Shown here: piece by piece, positions 35,689 through 43,825 of the stretch | How positions within the stretch are numbered: the stretch's first letter is position 1 | Layout: each line of letters starts with the position of its first letter | Assembly: GCA_035297145.1 (NCBI GenBank) | Contig: DATGZN010000069.1 | Location: 48,694-112,693, forward strand | DNA length: 64,000 nt | DNA from: QHXW01 sp035297145 | GTDB taxonomy: Bacteria > Acidobacteriota > Terriglobia > Bryobacterales > Bryobacteraceae | Direction: 5' to 3' | Made by a program: the position numbers and the translations under genes | The notes under the pieces: model-generated | Databases searched by the model: none | The model's input: only the letters and a program-made list of their open reading frames with translations | Told to the model about the DNA's origin: nothing

Positions 35689-36797
35689 CCGTCGGATTCG
35701 AATCTCCGCTGCCACCGGCACGCACGGGCGTCGCGGATTATGCCGCCGCGCTCCTGGGGGCGCTGCGACAGCGCGGAACAGTCGAGGTTGCGCCCAAGCG
35801 CGCGGATGTCCGGCTCTACCACCTCGGCAACAATCAACTCCACCGCAAGATCTATCAGCAAGCGCTGGAGCGTCCTGGAATCGTGGTCCTGCACGATGCC
35901 GTGCTCCAGCACTTCTTTCTTGGGTCCCTCAATGAACACGAATACGCAGAAGAGTTCGTTTACAACTATGGCGAATGGCGCCGCCAGCTGGCGCAGGACC
36001 TTTGGCGGAATCGTGCCAGCTCCGGGTCACACCAGGGCTACTATGCGTATCCCATGCTGCGGCGGATCGCCGAAGTGGCGCAAGCCATCATCGTGCATAA
36101 TCCCGCGGCAGCGCGCATGGTGCGCGAGCATGCGCCGCATGCGCGAGTTGTTGAGATCCGGCATCTGTTCGCTCCGCCGCCCGCGCCGAACGCGGCCGAA
36201 GCAATCCGCTTCCGTTCCACGCTGGGGTTAGCGCCGCGCGACTGTTTGTTCGGCGTTTTTGGCTACCTGCGCGAATCCAAGCGCATCATGAGTATTCTCC
36301 GGGCGTTCAAAGCGGTCCACCGCGAGTTTCCGCGGACCGCGCTTTTATTGGCAGGTGAATTCGCCTCGCGCGATCTCGCTCGCGCCGTGGAGCCGCTGCT
36401 CCGGGAACAGCCGGGCATCCTGCGCCTCGGCCATTTGCCGGAGCGTGAGTTCTGGCTAGCGGCTTCGGCTTGCGATGTCTGCATCAACCTGCGGTATCCC
36501 GCGGCGGGCGAAACGTCCGGCATCGCGGTGCGGCTGATGGGCATCGGCAAAGCCGTGATGGTGACCGAGGGCGAGGAGTCGTCGCGCTATCCCGATACTG
36601 CCTGCTTCCGCATCGCCCGCGGTGTTGCCGAAACCGCCAGTTTGACGGAACATAGTAAATTAGCTGCGTCACTTCCGCAGACCACCCGTGAGATCGGCCG
36701 CCGGGCATCCGGCCACATACAGTCCTTCCATTCACTGGATCGCGTCGCGGACAAGTATTGGGAAACTTTGTGCGCTTACAGCCAATCATCGCGCTAA
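35685..36797 (+). CDS. Glycosyltransferase, GT-B type
   Basis: 370 residues. The N-terminus SPLPPARTGVADYAAALLGAL is typical of GT4 enzymes. The donor half has GVFGYLRESKRIMSILRAFK, LLLAGEFASRDL, LGHLPEREFWLAASACDVCI and YPAAGETSGIAVRLMGIGKA. The start is a GTG overlapping the YggS stop, and its 3' end overlaps the CocE gene by about 28 bases, so the three form an operon. The acceptor is unknown. Confidence 0.88.
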   Translation: MTVGFESPLPPARTGVADYAAALLGALRQRGTVEVAPKRADVRLYHLGNNQLHRKIYQQALERPGIVVLHDAVLQHFFLGSLNEHEYAEEFVYNYGEWRRQLAQDLWRNRASSGSHQGYYAYPMLRRIAEVAQAIIVHNPAAARMVREHAPHARVVEIRHLFAPPPAPNAAEAIRFRSTLGLAPRDCLFGVFGYLRESKRIMSILRAFKAVHREFPRTALLLAGEFASRDLARAVEPLLREQPGILRLGHLPEREFWLAASACDVCINLRYPAAGETSGIAVRLMGIGKAVMVTEGEESSRYPDTACFRIARGVAETASLTEHSKLAASLPQTTREIGRRASGHIQSFHSLDRVADKYWETLCAYSQSSR

Positions 36798-38470
36798 TCG
36801 GGATTGGCATAGCCGCGTCCGCAACCACCCTGGAAATTGTCAAACGTCTGAACGTGCAAGTTCCCATGCAGGATGGCGTTCGCCTGGCCGCCAATATTTT
36901 CCTTCCGGCGGAGACGGGCCGCTTTCCCACCATCCTCGTTCGCACCCCTTACAACAAAGGCTCGGACCTACTGCCGAATTTCCGTTTATTCCTTGAGCAC
37001 GGTTACGCTATGGTGGTGGAAGATGCGCGGGGCCGATACGAATCCGAAGGCATCTTCGATCCCTTCGGCCAGGAGCCGAAAGACGGCAACGACACTCTGA
37101 ACTGGATTGCGCACCAGCCCTGGTCGGATGGCAAGATCGGCATGCTGGGCGGATCGTATCTCGGGATCGTGCAATGGAAGGCGGCGCTGCTCAACAACCC
37201 GCACCTCAAAGCCATCGCCCCGGTGGTCTCCGGGTCGGACGATTATCGCGACCGCTACTATTCAACCGGTGGCGCGATGCAGCTCGGCCATCGCCTGCTC
37301 TGGATCTCCGAGAACCTCCGTGCACCCGGATTCGTGCCACTCGATTTCAGTAGCTATGTCCGCACCCTCCCTTTGCGCCGTGCGGATCTCGCGGCCACGG
37401 GACAGCGCTCCGACATTTTCCAGAAGGCACTGGACCATCCCGCCTACGATGCTTTCTGGCGCGCCATGAGCGCGCGTGAGCATATCGATCAGATTCACGT
37501 CCCGGTGTTCTCCGTGGGCGGCTGGTACGACTGTTTCGTCGAGAGCGATCTCGCCGCGTTCAGCGCCTTGCGGCGCAGTTCGAGTGTGCACCGCATCGTC
37601 ATCGGGCCTTGGCCGCACAACATGTCCGTGAAATTCGCTAACGCCGACTTCGGTAAAGACTCGGGCGCTCCCATCCGCCGCATGCAGATCGAGTGGTTCG
37701 ACCAGTGGCTGAAGTCGAAAGACACGCCCATCATGTCCAGTCCGCCCGCGCACATTTTTGTTATGGGCGCGAACCGCTGGCGCGACGAGCAGGAGTGGCC
37801 ACCCACGCGCGCCAAAATGACTTCGTTCTACTTCGCGAGCCGTGGCGCGGCAAATACGCTCGAAGGCAGTGGATCTCTCGGTGACCGCCCCTCGCGCCGT
37901 TCTCAGGCGGAGCGCTTTGAGTTCGATCCGGCAAATCCCGTGCCCACATCTGGCGGCGCGACGTGTTGCAATCCCAAACTATTCGCTTGGGGACCCATGG
38001 ATCAGCGCCCCGTCGAGCGCCGTCCTGATGTACTGGTGTTCTCCACTCCTCCTGTGCGCGAGGATCTGGAAGTGATCGGACCGGTGCGGGTAGTGCTATA
38101 CGCCGCGACCTCCGCCCCCGATACCGACTTCACCGCCAAGCTGGTGGATGTATTCCCCGATGGCGAAGCTCGCAACCTGACCGACGGCATCTTGCGCCTC
38201 CGTTATCGCGACTCACTCGAAAAACCGCAACTCGCGGTTCCCGGCCAGATCTACGAACTGAATATCGACGCCGGAGTCACCAGCAACGTTTTCCTGAAAG
38301 GCCACCGCGTGCGCCTGGAAATCTCCAGCAGCAACTTCCCCCGCTTCGACCGCAATCCCAACACCGGTCGGCCCATCGCCGATGAGACCGTCCTGCGCAA
38401 AGCCGACCAGATCATATATCACGACCGGCAACATCCCTCGCGGATGATTCTGCCGGTGATTCCGAACTAG
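36770..38470 (+). CDS. CocE/NonD-family alpha/beta hydrolase (X-Pro dipeptidyl-peptidase type)
   Basis: 566 residues from the GTG at 36770, which precedes a signal peptide (VRLQPIIALIGIGIAASA). The N-terminal hydrolase has DARGRYESEG and the nucleophile S129 in MLGGSYLGIVQW; the histidine is in IGPWPHN. The C-terminal jelly-roll domain (FSTPPVREDLEVIGPVRVVL, GHRVRLEISSSNFPRFDRNP) is typical of the S15/CocE group, which hydrolyses esters or amides such as cocaine or glutaryl side chains. The last 120 bases are repeated at 39570-39690. Confidence 0.9.
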   Translation: MRLQPIIALIGIGIAASATTLEIVKRLNVQVPMQDGVRLAANIFLPAETGRFPTILVRTPYNKGSDLLPNFRLFLEHGYAMVVEDARGRYESEGIFDPFGQEPKDGNDTLNWIAHQPWSDGKIGMLGGSYLGIVQWKAALLNNPHLKAIAPVVSGSDDYRDRYYSTGGAMQLGHRLLWISENLRAPGFVPLDFSSYVRTLPLRRADLAATGQRSDIFQKALDHPAYDAFWRAMSAREHIDQIHVPVFSVGGWYDCFVESDLAAFSALRRSSSVHRIVIGPWPHNMSVKFANADFGKDSGAPIRRMQIEWFDQWLKSKDTPIMSSPPAHIFVMGANRWRDEQEWPPTRAKMTSFYFASRGAANTLEGSGSLGDRPSRRSQAERFEFDPANPVPTSGGATCCNPKLFAWGPMDQRPVERRPDVLVFSTPPVREDLEVIGPVRVVLYAATSAPDTDFTAKLVDVFPDGEARNLTDGILRLRYRDSLEKPQLAVPGQIYELNIDAGVTSNVFLKGHRVRLEISSSNFPRFDRNPNTGRPIADETVLRKADQIIYHDRQHPSRMILPVIPN

Positions 38471-38499
38471 TCCCGATCCCGACTCGACAGAATCAGATT

Positions 38500-38988
38500 G
38501 TGGGTCCAGCGGACGCCGCCAGCGAATGGTACTGTGAAAGCGTGGTATTTGAGCCGGACATCGTTGCGTTGGACAAAGAGATTCAAGAATTCGTGTTGGT
38601 AGTTGAGGTGAAGACGACCAGCACGGAGTTCGAATTCATCGAGTGCCAACTGAAAAGGTACATGGCTGATATGCACTGCCCCGTTGGCCTCTTTGTCACA
38701 CCTGAGCGCCTCCGGATATACCGTAACCGGTACCTAGGGCCGAAAGAAGAATCGATAGTTCTAATGGGTCAGTTCGATGTAACCGGGGTATTTAAATTCA
38801 AGCCTTCTGAAGCACCTCAAAACGTCGAACCCGCGTTTCAGAATTTTGTACAAGAGTGGTTGGAAAACCTGGGTACCGAAGCTGGGATAAGCGCCTTGCC
38901 GGATGATCTCCGGCGTGCTGCGCAGTTATACATCTTGCCGGCAATTGCCCATGGGACAATCAGGGCGGGCCACGCACGAACCGCCTAG
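38500..38988 (+). CDS. PD-(D/E)XK nuclease-like protein
   Basis: 162 residues from a GTG. The core FEPDIVALDKEIQEFVLVVE followed by VK fits the PD-(D/E)XK pattern (PD, about 15 residues, EVK), with a following glutamine/lysine helix (ECQLKRYMADMHCPVGLFVT) as in restriction-enzyme R-subunit N-terminal domains. No helicase or specificity subunit is present. The N-terminus may be truncated, as no ribosome site precedes the GTG. It is followed after 8 bases by a PIN-domain gene, and its second half is duplicated at 40788. The fold call is from motif reading only. Confidence 0.6.
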   Translation: MGPADAASEWYCESVVFEPDIVALDKEIQEFVLVVEVKTTSTEFEFIECQLKRYMADMHCPVGLFVTPERLRIYRNRYLGPKEESIVLMGQFDVTGVFKFKPSEAPQNVEPAFQNFVQEWLENLGTEAGISALPDDLRRAAQLYILPAIAHGTIRAGHARTA

Positions 38989-39208
38989 CAAGCGGAATGC
39001 ATCACGTCTTCGTCGAAACCAATTGGGTAGTAGCCTACACAGCTCCTGCTTACTTGCGGATGCCTGCAGCGCTAGCGCTGTCGGAGAAGGCCGCGGCCGG
39101 CGAAATATCCCTGCACCTTCCCGCGATCTGTCTCAGCGAGGCGAGGGGTCCAGTTCGAACGAACTCTCATCCGCGGAAGCCGGCCGACCACGTGCGGAAG
39201 TATCTGGC
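38706..39208 (+). repeat. Segmental duplication, copy 1 (about 90% identity with 40788-41291)
   Basis: A 503-base block covering the last two thirds of the nuclease-like gene and the first third of the PIN gene recurs at 40788-41291, with roughly one mismatch in ten and one single-base insertion between the genes. Copy 1 keeps the intact flanks of both genes and so appears to be the source or the less damaged copy. Confidence 0.9.
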
Positions 39209-39488
39209 CTGGGCCACGGCAGAGGAGAAGTTATCCACTGACGATGATGCTACTGTTCGGCGCGTACTTGACCAATATGAAAGTCAGTTTGCAGCGGAGT
39301 TGCAAGATCTGGACGAGAGGCTGGCTCGATTGCGGCAGCTGCAGCCTTGGGATAAAAAGGGCCTTAGAAAAGAGCCGTTGTCGGCTTTATACAACTCCGC
39401 GCATGTCTCGGTGTACGACAACTTTTCTATGGAGGACAAAACCCCGGGGTGGCCAGACCGCTCGCTTCCGCACACTCCGCAATCGTGA
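38997..39488 (+). CDS. PIN-domain protein, probably internally deleted
   Basis: 163 residues. The start MHHVFVETNWVVAYTAPAYL carries the first acidic position (E in VETNW), and HLPAICLSEAR the second. A helical region (VRRVLDQYESQFAAELQDLD) is followed directly by LQPWDKKGLRKEPLSALYNS and VYDNF, which I recall as the end of these proteins. The segment that normally carries the last acidic residues (an FD..VL helix and a CELDSD-type strand) seems to be missing, so the nuclease is probably dead. Coupled to the PD-(D/E)XK-like gene, 8 bases apart. Confidence 0.6.
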   Translation: MHHVFVETNWVVAYTAPAYLRMPAALALSEKAAAGEISLHLPAICLSEARGPVRTNSHPRKPADHVRKYLAWATAEEKLSTDDDATVRRVLDQYESQFAAELQDLDERLARLRQLQPWDKKGLRKEPLSALYNSAHVSVYDNFSMEDKTPGWPDRSLPHTPQS

Positions 39489-39566
39489 AGGCGAGCAACT
39501 CTCGTGGGGACGTGGTAAACGAGCCCGATCCCGCTTGGTGAGACTGGTTAACCGCGCACATCCAAG

Positions 39567-39690
39567 GGTGCGTAATCCCAACACCGGCCGCCCCATCGCC
39601 GATGAGACCGTCCTGCGGAAACCGGAGCAGATCATATATCACGACCGCCAGCATCCGTCACGGGTGATCCTGCCGGTGATGCCGAACTGA
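39567..39690 (+). pseudogene. 3' remnant of a second CocE-family gene
   Basis: These 124 bases encode RNPNTGRPIADETVLRKPEQ, IIYHDRQHPSRVILPVMPN and a stop, nearly identical to the end of the hydrolase at 38351-38470 (about 14 differences in 120 bases). The rest of the gene is absent. The divergence suggests an old tandem paralogue of which only the last 40 codons survive, with the nuclease/PIN block now occupying its place. The following 150 bases to 39840 show no gene. Confidence 0.8.
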
Positions 39691-39840
39691 GGAGGCGACG
39701 GAAGGCAGCTTCCGGGTTTCCCCACGCGTTCTCCCCGTTTCTTTGCTCCCATGAACCGAAGAGTTGGATTCAGTCCTAAAGATTTTCTTACGGTGATGGT
39801 TTGAAACTGCGCTAGCAGCTGATCTTATTGGCCGAACCAT

Positions 39841-39856
39841 TGGCACTAAAATTGCA
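39841..39856 (+). promoter_or_regulatory. Sigma-54 promoter for the PEP-CTERM gene
   Basis: TGGCAC-TAAAA-TTGCA matches the sigma-54 consensus TGGCAC-N5-TTGCA at every defined position. It is preceded by T and lies 45 bases before the ATG at 39901, leaving a leader of about 33 bases that contains GGGGAGG. This is the clearest promoter in the window. Confidence 0.8.
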
Positions 39857-39900
39857 CGGGACAACAGGTGCAAAACCTCTAACTGGGGAGGCATGTCCCA

Positions 39901-40674
39901 ATGCGTGTAACAATATCAGCGGCGGCTCTGCTATTTGTAGGCTTGGTCCAATATTCATTCGCAAGCACGATTACGCATGGTGTCTTCGATATTAGCGGCA
40001 CCGTGTTCTTCACTGCCCCCAAAGCAGGGGCCGTAGTTACGCCCGCCGGTACTTGCCCCGCCGGCACAGCTTGCATCTTTTGGGAGAACAGCGCCGGCAC
40101 TTTGGTAGACAAGGTCGATATCTCAACCGTTGGGTTGCCAAGCGGGGACATTCCGCTGGCCATTTCCGGCAATGCTGCTGCCAACATCAGCAATTTGACG
40201 AATCCTCCTGAAGTCGTGGGTGGTGCTGGCTTTGCCCCCACCACGTTCATGACCTTCAATAACGGGGGTGTCACCACGCAGTTGTTGCTTGACTTCATCG
40301 ATCCCGGAGTCTTTCCCAGTACCGACTGCGCATTGGCGCCTGCAGTCGGTCAGATATGCAGCCCGCCTGGATCGGCCGTCAATTTTGTGAACAACCCTCC
40401 CAGGCCGGGCCAAGCTAGCGCCTCTTGGGTCCTTGAGGGTGTGACGGACACCCCCGGGATATCTTGGACAGGGAATTTCGGCTCACAGTTCACAACCCCT
40501 TATCAGACGGTCTTGGCAAACCTGGCGAGCAAGGGGTCTGTGGAGGAGACGTTCTCGGCCACGATAAGTTTGACCGGGACTACGACTACGGTTCCGGAAC
40601 CCGGATCGATGGGCCTCACCATGATCGGTATGGCGTTGATCGCCACTTTTGTGGGCCGTCGCTCGGCGAAATAG
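39901..40674 (+). CDS. PEP-CTERM sorting-domain exported protein
   Basis: 257 residues. A signal peptide (MRVTISAAALLFVGLVQYSFA) leads into a beta-rich region with paired cysteines (TCPAGTAC, DCALAPAVGQIC) and ends with VPEPGSMGLTMIGMALIATF followed by GRRSAK, a complete PEP-CTERM signal. It would be sorted by exosortase to the cell surface or matrix. GGGGAGG lies 9-10 bases before the ATG. Transcription is very likely sigma-54-dependent. A REP-like element lies 36 bases after the stop. Confidence 0.88.
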   Translation: MRVTISAAALLFVGLVQYSFASTITHGVFDISGTVFFTAPKAGAVVTPAGTCPAGTACIFWENSAGTLVDKVDISTVGLPSGDIPLAISGNAAANISNLTNPPEVVGGAGFAPTTFMTFNNGGVTTQLLLDFIDPGVFPSTDCALAPAVGQICSPPGSAVNFVNNPPRPGQASASWVLEGVTDTPGISWTGNFGSQFTTPYQTVLANLASKGSVEETFSATISLTGTTTTVPEPGSMGLTMIGMALIATFVGRRSAK

Positions 40675-40707
40675 TTCGAGAGCCAGTCGCCCTTTGTGTA
40701 GGTCGTC

Positions 40708-40788
40708 GTAGGGGCCGAGCATGCTCGGCCCGATGATGTCCCAAGCGTCCCGCCGGCTCGATTTTTTCCAACCTTCCAGATCGCCGGG
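40708..40788 (-). repeat. REP-like palindromic element at a duplication junction
   Basis: GTAGGGGCCGAGCATGCTCG begins the element; the perfect 20-bp palindrome is 40712-40731. It is followed by GATGATGTCCC and ends with ATCGCCGGG (40780-40788), the same end sequence as in the other copies. The last base coincides with the first base of duplication copy 2. Confidence 0.7.
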
Positions 40789-41070
40789 CGCCTCCGGATA
40801 TACCGTAACCGGTACCTAGTGCCGCAAGAAGAATCAATAGTTCTGATGGGCGAGTTCGATGTAACTGGGGTATTCAAATTCACGCCTTCCGAAGCGCCTC
40901 AGAACGCCGAGCCCGCGTTTCAGAATCTTGTACAGGAGTGGCTTGAAAACCTGGGTACGGAAGCAGGGATACGCGCCTTGCCGGATGATCTTCGGCGTGC
41001 GGCGCAGTTGTACATTTTGCCGGCAATTGCCCATGGGACAATCAGGGTGGGCCACGCACGAACCGCCTAG
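40788..41070 (+). pseudogene. 5'-truncated copy of the nuclease-like gene
   Basis: Carries the C-terminal 93 residues of the protein at 38500 (IVLMGEFDVTGVFKFTPSEA to AIAHGTIRVGHARTA) with scattered substitutions, and ends at the same TAG. The PD-(D/E)XK part is absent because the duplication begins just after it. A start at 40819 exists but has no obvious ribosome site. Confidence 0.75.
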
Positions 41071-41079
41071 TAAGCGGCA

Positions 41080-41291
41080 ATGCATCACGTCTTCGTCGAA
41101 ACTAACTGGGTCGTCGCCTACGCAGCTCCTGCTTACTTGCGGATGCCTGCAGCACTAGCGCTGTCGCAAAAAGCCGCAGCCGGCGAGATATCCGTGCACC
41201 TCCCCGCGATCTGTCTCAGCGAGGCGAAGCGTCCAATTCGATCCAAAGCCCAGCCGCGGATGCCGGCGGACTACGTGCGGAGCTATCTGGC
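41080..41291 (+). pseudogene. 3'-truncated copy of the PIN-domain gene
   Basis: MHHVFVETNWVVAYAAPAYL through VRSYLA matches the first 70 residues of the gene at 38997, then the reading frame leaves the homologous block and continues antisense to the TPR gene. The catalytic region is incomplete, so no active PIN nuclease is expected. Confidence 0.75.
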
Positions 41292-42419
41292 GGGACAGCG
41301 AGCCCGTATTTCCACTAGGCGCTCGCCGATCGATTTAAGATCTGGCTCAAGAGTCTTTGCTTTTTGGAGAGCGTCCAGCGCTTGCGTGCAGTTCTCCCGT
41401 GTCGCAGCAATGGTCAGTTCCTCCGCGAGGAGACGATCTACATTCTTATCCGCGGGTTTCAATTCATGCGCATGCGCCAGAACGGACAGCGCCAGATTAT
41501 CTTCCCCACCCATATAGAGGATAGTGCCGTACAGGACATTGGCCTCCGCGAAATCCGGACGCAGCTTCACCGCAGCGGCAGCGTAGTCGCGCGCATGCCG
41601 CAAGTCTTTCAAATGAAAACAGGTCAGTCCAAGGTTGTATTGCACTTCGGATGAATCCGCATCCAACGCAACCGCCTTCTCCCACGCCTCACGTGCGTGC
41701 GCGTAATCTTCAAACTTCCCAAACAGCATCCCGATGGCGACAACCTTGTCTACGTCATCGGTATCCAGCAGCGGCCGGCACAGCTTCCATCCCTCTGCGA
41801 CATTCTGCAGAACAAGTTGTGCGCGGCAGCGCCCTATGGCCGTAGAAACGTCTTGATAGTAGTCATGCAGCCGCCGGGTCTCGGCGAATTCCCGTTCGGC
41901 TTCGCCATTGCGGCCTGTCTTTAGAAAGGCGCGCGCCAGAAGCTGGTGTATGCGGGCATCCCGAGAGTTTTGAGGCATGGCCTGCCGCAAGATCTGAACG
42001 CATTCCTGATAGCGCGCCTCCTTGTAGTACGCGGAGGCCAGGTAGTACCACTCGTCGTGAACCGGATGATCGTGCGGAATCGAGCGCAGCCGGCGGATGG
42101 CGGATTGCAGATTGCCTTCGGCCAGATCCATCCTGCCCAGATAGTAGGCCGCAATGCCGGCGGCGCCTCGATTGGATGACAGCTGGTCGAACAATGGCCG
42201 CGCACGATCGTAATCTCGCAACTCGAAATAGCAAATGGCGAGCCGGTCACGAGCTTCGGTCAAAGTGGCATCGCCCTCTAATGCCTGCCGGAATTCTTCG
42301 GCCGCGTCCGCAAAGCCCTCGGCTTGCAAAAGTTGATTGCCCGATGCCAGGTGCTCCCGAGCCTGTGACGAATTCGCATTCGGGCTCTGCGCTGCCAATA
42401 GCACCAGCAGGAGAAGCAT
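41283..42419 (-). CDS. Secreted TPR protein
   Basis: 378 residues from the ATG at 42419, which starts a signal peptide (MLLLLVLLAAQSPNANSSQA). Repeats include LQAEGFADAAEEFRQALEGD, YYLGRMDLAEGNLQSAIRRL, LARAFLKTGRNGEAEREFAE and YNLGLTCFHLKDLRHARDYA. The C-terminus ends ARCPAR with the stop inside the segment duplicated from elsewhere, so the gene may have lost its last codons. It is divergent from a second TPR gene (64-base spacer). Confidence 0.82.
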   Translation of the reverse strand: MLLLLVLLAAQSPNANSSQAREHLASGNQLLQAEGFADAAEEFRQALEGDATLTEARDRLAICYFELRDYDRARPLFDQLSSNRGAAGIAAYYLGRMDLAEGNLQSAIRRLRSIPHDHPVHDEWYYLASAYYKEARYQECVQILRQAMPQNSRDARIHQLLARAFLKTGRNGEAEREFAETRRLHDYYQDVSTAIGRCRAQLVLQNVAEGWKLCRPLLDTDDVDKVVAIGMLFGKFEDYAHAREAWEKAVALDADSSEVQYNLGLTCFHLKDLRHARDYAAAAVKLRPDFAEANVLYGTILYMGGEDNLALSVLAHAHELKPADKNVDRLLAEELTIAATRENCTQALDALQKAKTLEPDLKSIGERLVEIRARCPAR

Positions 42420-42483
42420 TGCCCCAAGTGTAGCAACGGCAGTTGACAGGCACCGCGCGCAAGGCCGACCATTGTGGTTCGGC

Positions 42484-43824
42484 GTGCGGCGACTGAAGTT
42501 TCTCCTGGTTATGATTGTGGCGCTTCGGGGCGGCGCGCAAACCACATCCGAGGACCAGCAGTATCTGTTCTCGGTGATGCCCGTGATCGAACGCGCAGAC
42601 TGGCCCGCGGCCGAACTGCAGCTTCTTCGCGGGCTCGCCGAGTTTCCCCGGTCCGCCATCTTATATAACGCGCTCGGGATTGTTTATCGCAAAGAAGACA
42701 AAATCGAGCCGGCGGCTGCCGTGTTTCGCAAAGCGCTCGATCTTCTTCCATCTTTCACCGCTGCGCAATTGCAACTGGCATCGCTCGAGCGGCAGCAGGG
42801 CCGTAAAAAGGAAGCGGCCGATCTGTTCCGTGCTGCCGCGGATTCCACCACCAACTTCGACGCGCTGGTGGCCGCTGGTCTCGGTTTGGCCGATTGTGAA
42901 GACTACGCCGGCGCCATCCGCGTTCTATCCAAAGCAAAGGCCCTGAAGCCAGACGCTGCGTCTGTGATTTACAATCTCGCTCTGGCGCAGTTCAAGGCAG
43001 GCGATTCCGCCGCCGCACTGTTGAGCTTGCAAAACGCGGGCTCGTCCGAAGCGGACGTTGTCTACCTGCGCGGGAAGATTATGGAGAGCGCCGGTAACAG
43101 CCAAGGCGCAAACGAAATCACAACTGCCTGCCGCCTCGAAGCAGCTAATGAAACCTACTGCGCGGATGCGGCCGTGGCATCGATCCGGCAGGACAACTTC
43201 ACTGAAGCGTTGAAACTGACGGAGCCGGCGCTTCAGAGGTCGCCCGATTCTGTCGCGCTGCTCCCGATTGTTGCTCTGGCGCAATTCCGATTAGGCCGAT
43301 ATAGTGAAGCGATTCAGAGCTATCGCAGAGCTCTGGAGCAGGCGCCTAACCTGGATGCGGCGCGCGAGGGACTGGGCTTTCTGTACTACATGACCGGCGA
43401 CCTCGAGGCAGCGCGGACGGTCGTAGAAGCGGGTCTTCAGAATCCCAGCGCGGACTTTTACCTTGCGTATGTCGACGGTCTGATTCTCTATCGGCTCTCA
43501 GCGCAACGGAAGGACCAGGCCGCGGCCAGAGTGGATCAAGCCATCCGCGCCAACTCAAAGTTCGCACCGGCGTACTTCCTGCGCGGCAAGATTCGGATGG
43601 ACCAGGGCAATTCCGCCGCAGCCCTTGCCGATTTCGAACAAGCGGCGAAGATCGATCCGAAGTATCCGCTTCCCTACTACAAAATGGCGCAGATCTATTC
43701 ACGCCTTGGGCGAACCGGCGAGGCGGAGAGTGCCCGGAGAAAGTTCGCGGAATTGGGAAGTCTCCGGGAAGAAGAGATGCTCGCTCGCCAGGCACAAGAC
43801 CAGTTGTTGCCGCCCCGCCATTGA
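42484..43824 (+). CDS. Secreted TPR protein
   Basis: 446 residues from the GTG at 42484, which precedes a signal peptide (VRRLKFLLVMIVALRGGAQ). About nine TPR units follow (ILYNALGIVYRKEDKIEPAA, VIYNLALAQFKAGDSAAALL, ALAQFRLGRYSEAIQSYRRA, AYFLRGKIRMDQGNSAAALA). The next gene starts one base after its stop. TPR proteins of this kind accompany FG-GAP/UnbV proteins in acidobacteria, which suggests a shared assembly or surface-display task (inference). Confidence 0.88.
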   Translation: MRRLKFLLVMIVALRGGAQTTSEDQQYLFSVMPVIERADWPAAELQLLRGLAEFPRSAILYNALGIVYRKEDKIEPAAAVFRKALDLLPSFTAAQLQLASLERQQGRKKEAADLFRAAADSTTNFDALVAAGLGLADCEDYAGAIRVLSKAKALKPDAASVIYNLALAQFKAGDSAAALLSLQNAGSSEADVVYLRGKIMESAGNSQGANEITTACRLEAANETYCADAAVASIRQDNFTEALKLTEPALQRSPDSVALLPIVALAQFRLGRYSEAIQSYRRALEQAPNLDAAREGLGFLYYMTGDLEAARTVVEAGLQNPSADFYLAYVDGLILYRLSAQRKDQAAARVDQAIRANSKFAPAYFLRGKIRMDQGNSAAALADFEQAAKIDPKYPLPYYKMAQIYSRLGRTGEAESARRKFAELGSLREEEMLARQAQDQLLPPRH

Positions 43825-43825
43825 T

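Larger units (their letters stand above)
40788..41291 (+). repeat. Segmental duplication, copy 2
   Basis: Second copy of 38706-39208. The left junction is the REP-like element; the right end runs into the 3' end of the minus-strand TPR gene, whose stop codon (41283-41285) lies inside the duplicated block. Confidence 0.9.

Noticed and set aside
38500..41291. The duplicated block as an insertion sequence
   Set aside because: No transposase, no terminal inverted repeats and no target duplication; the borders fall inside genes.
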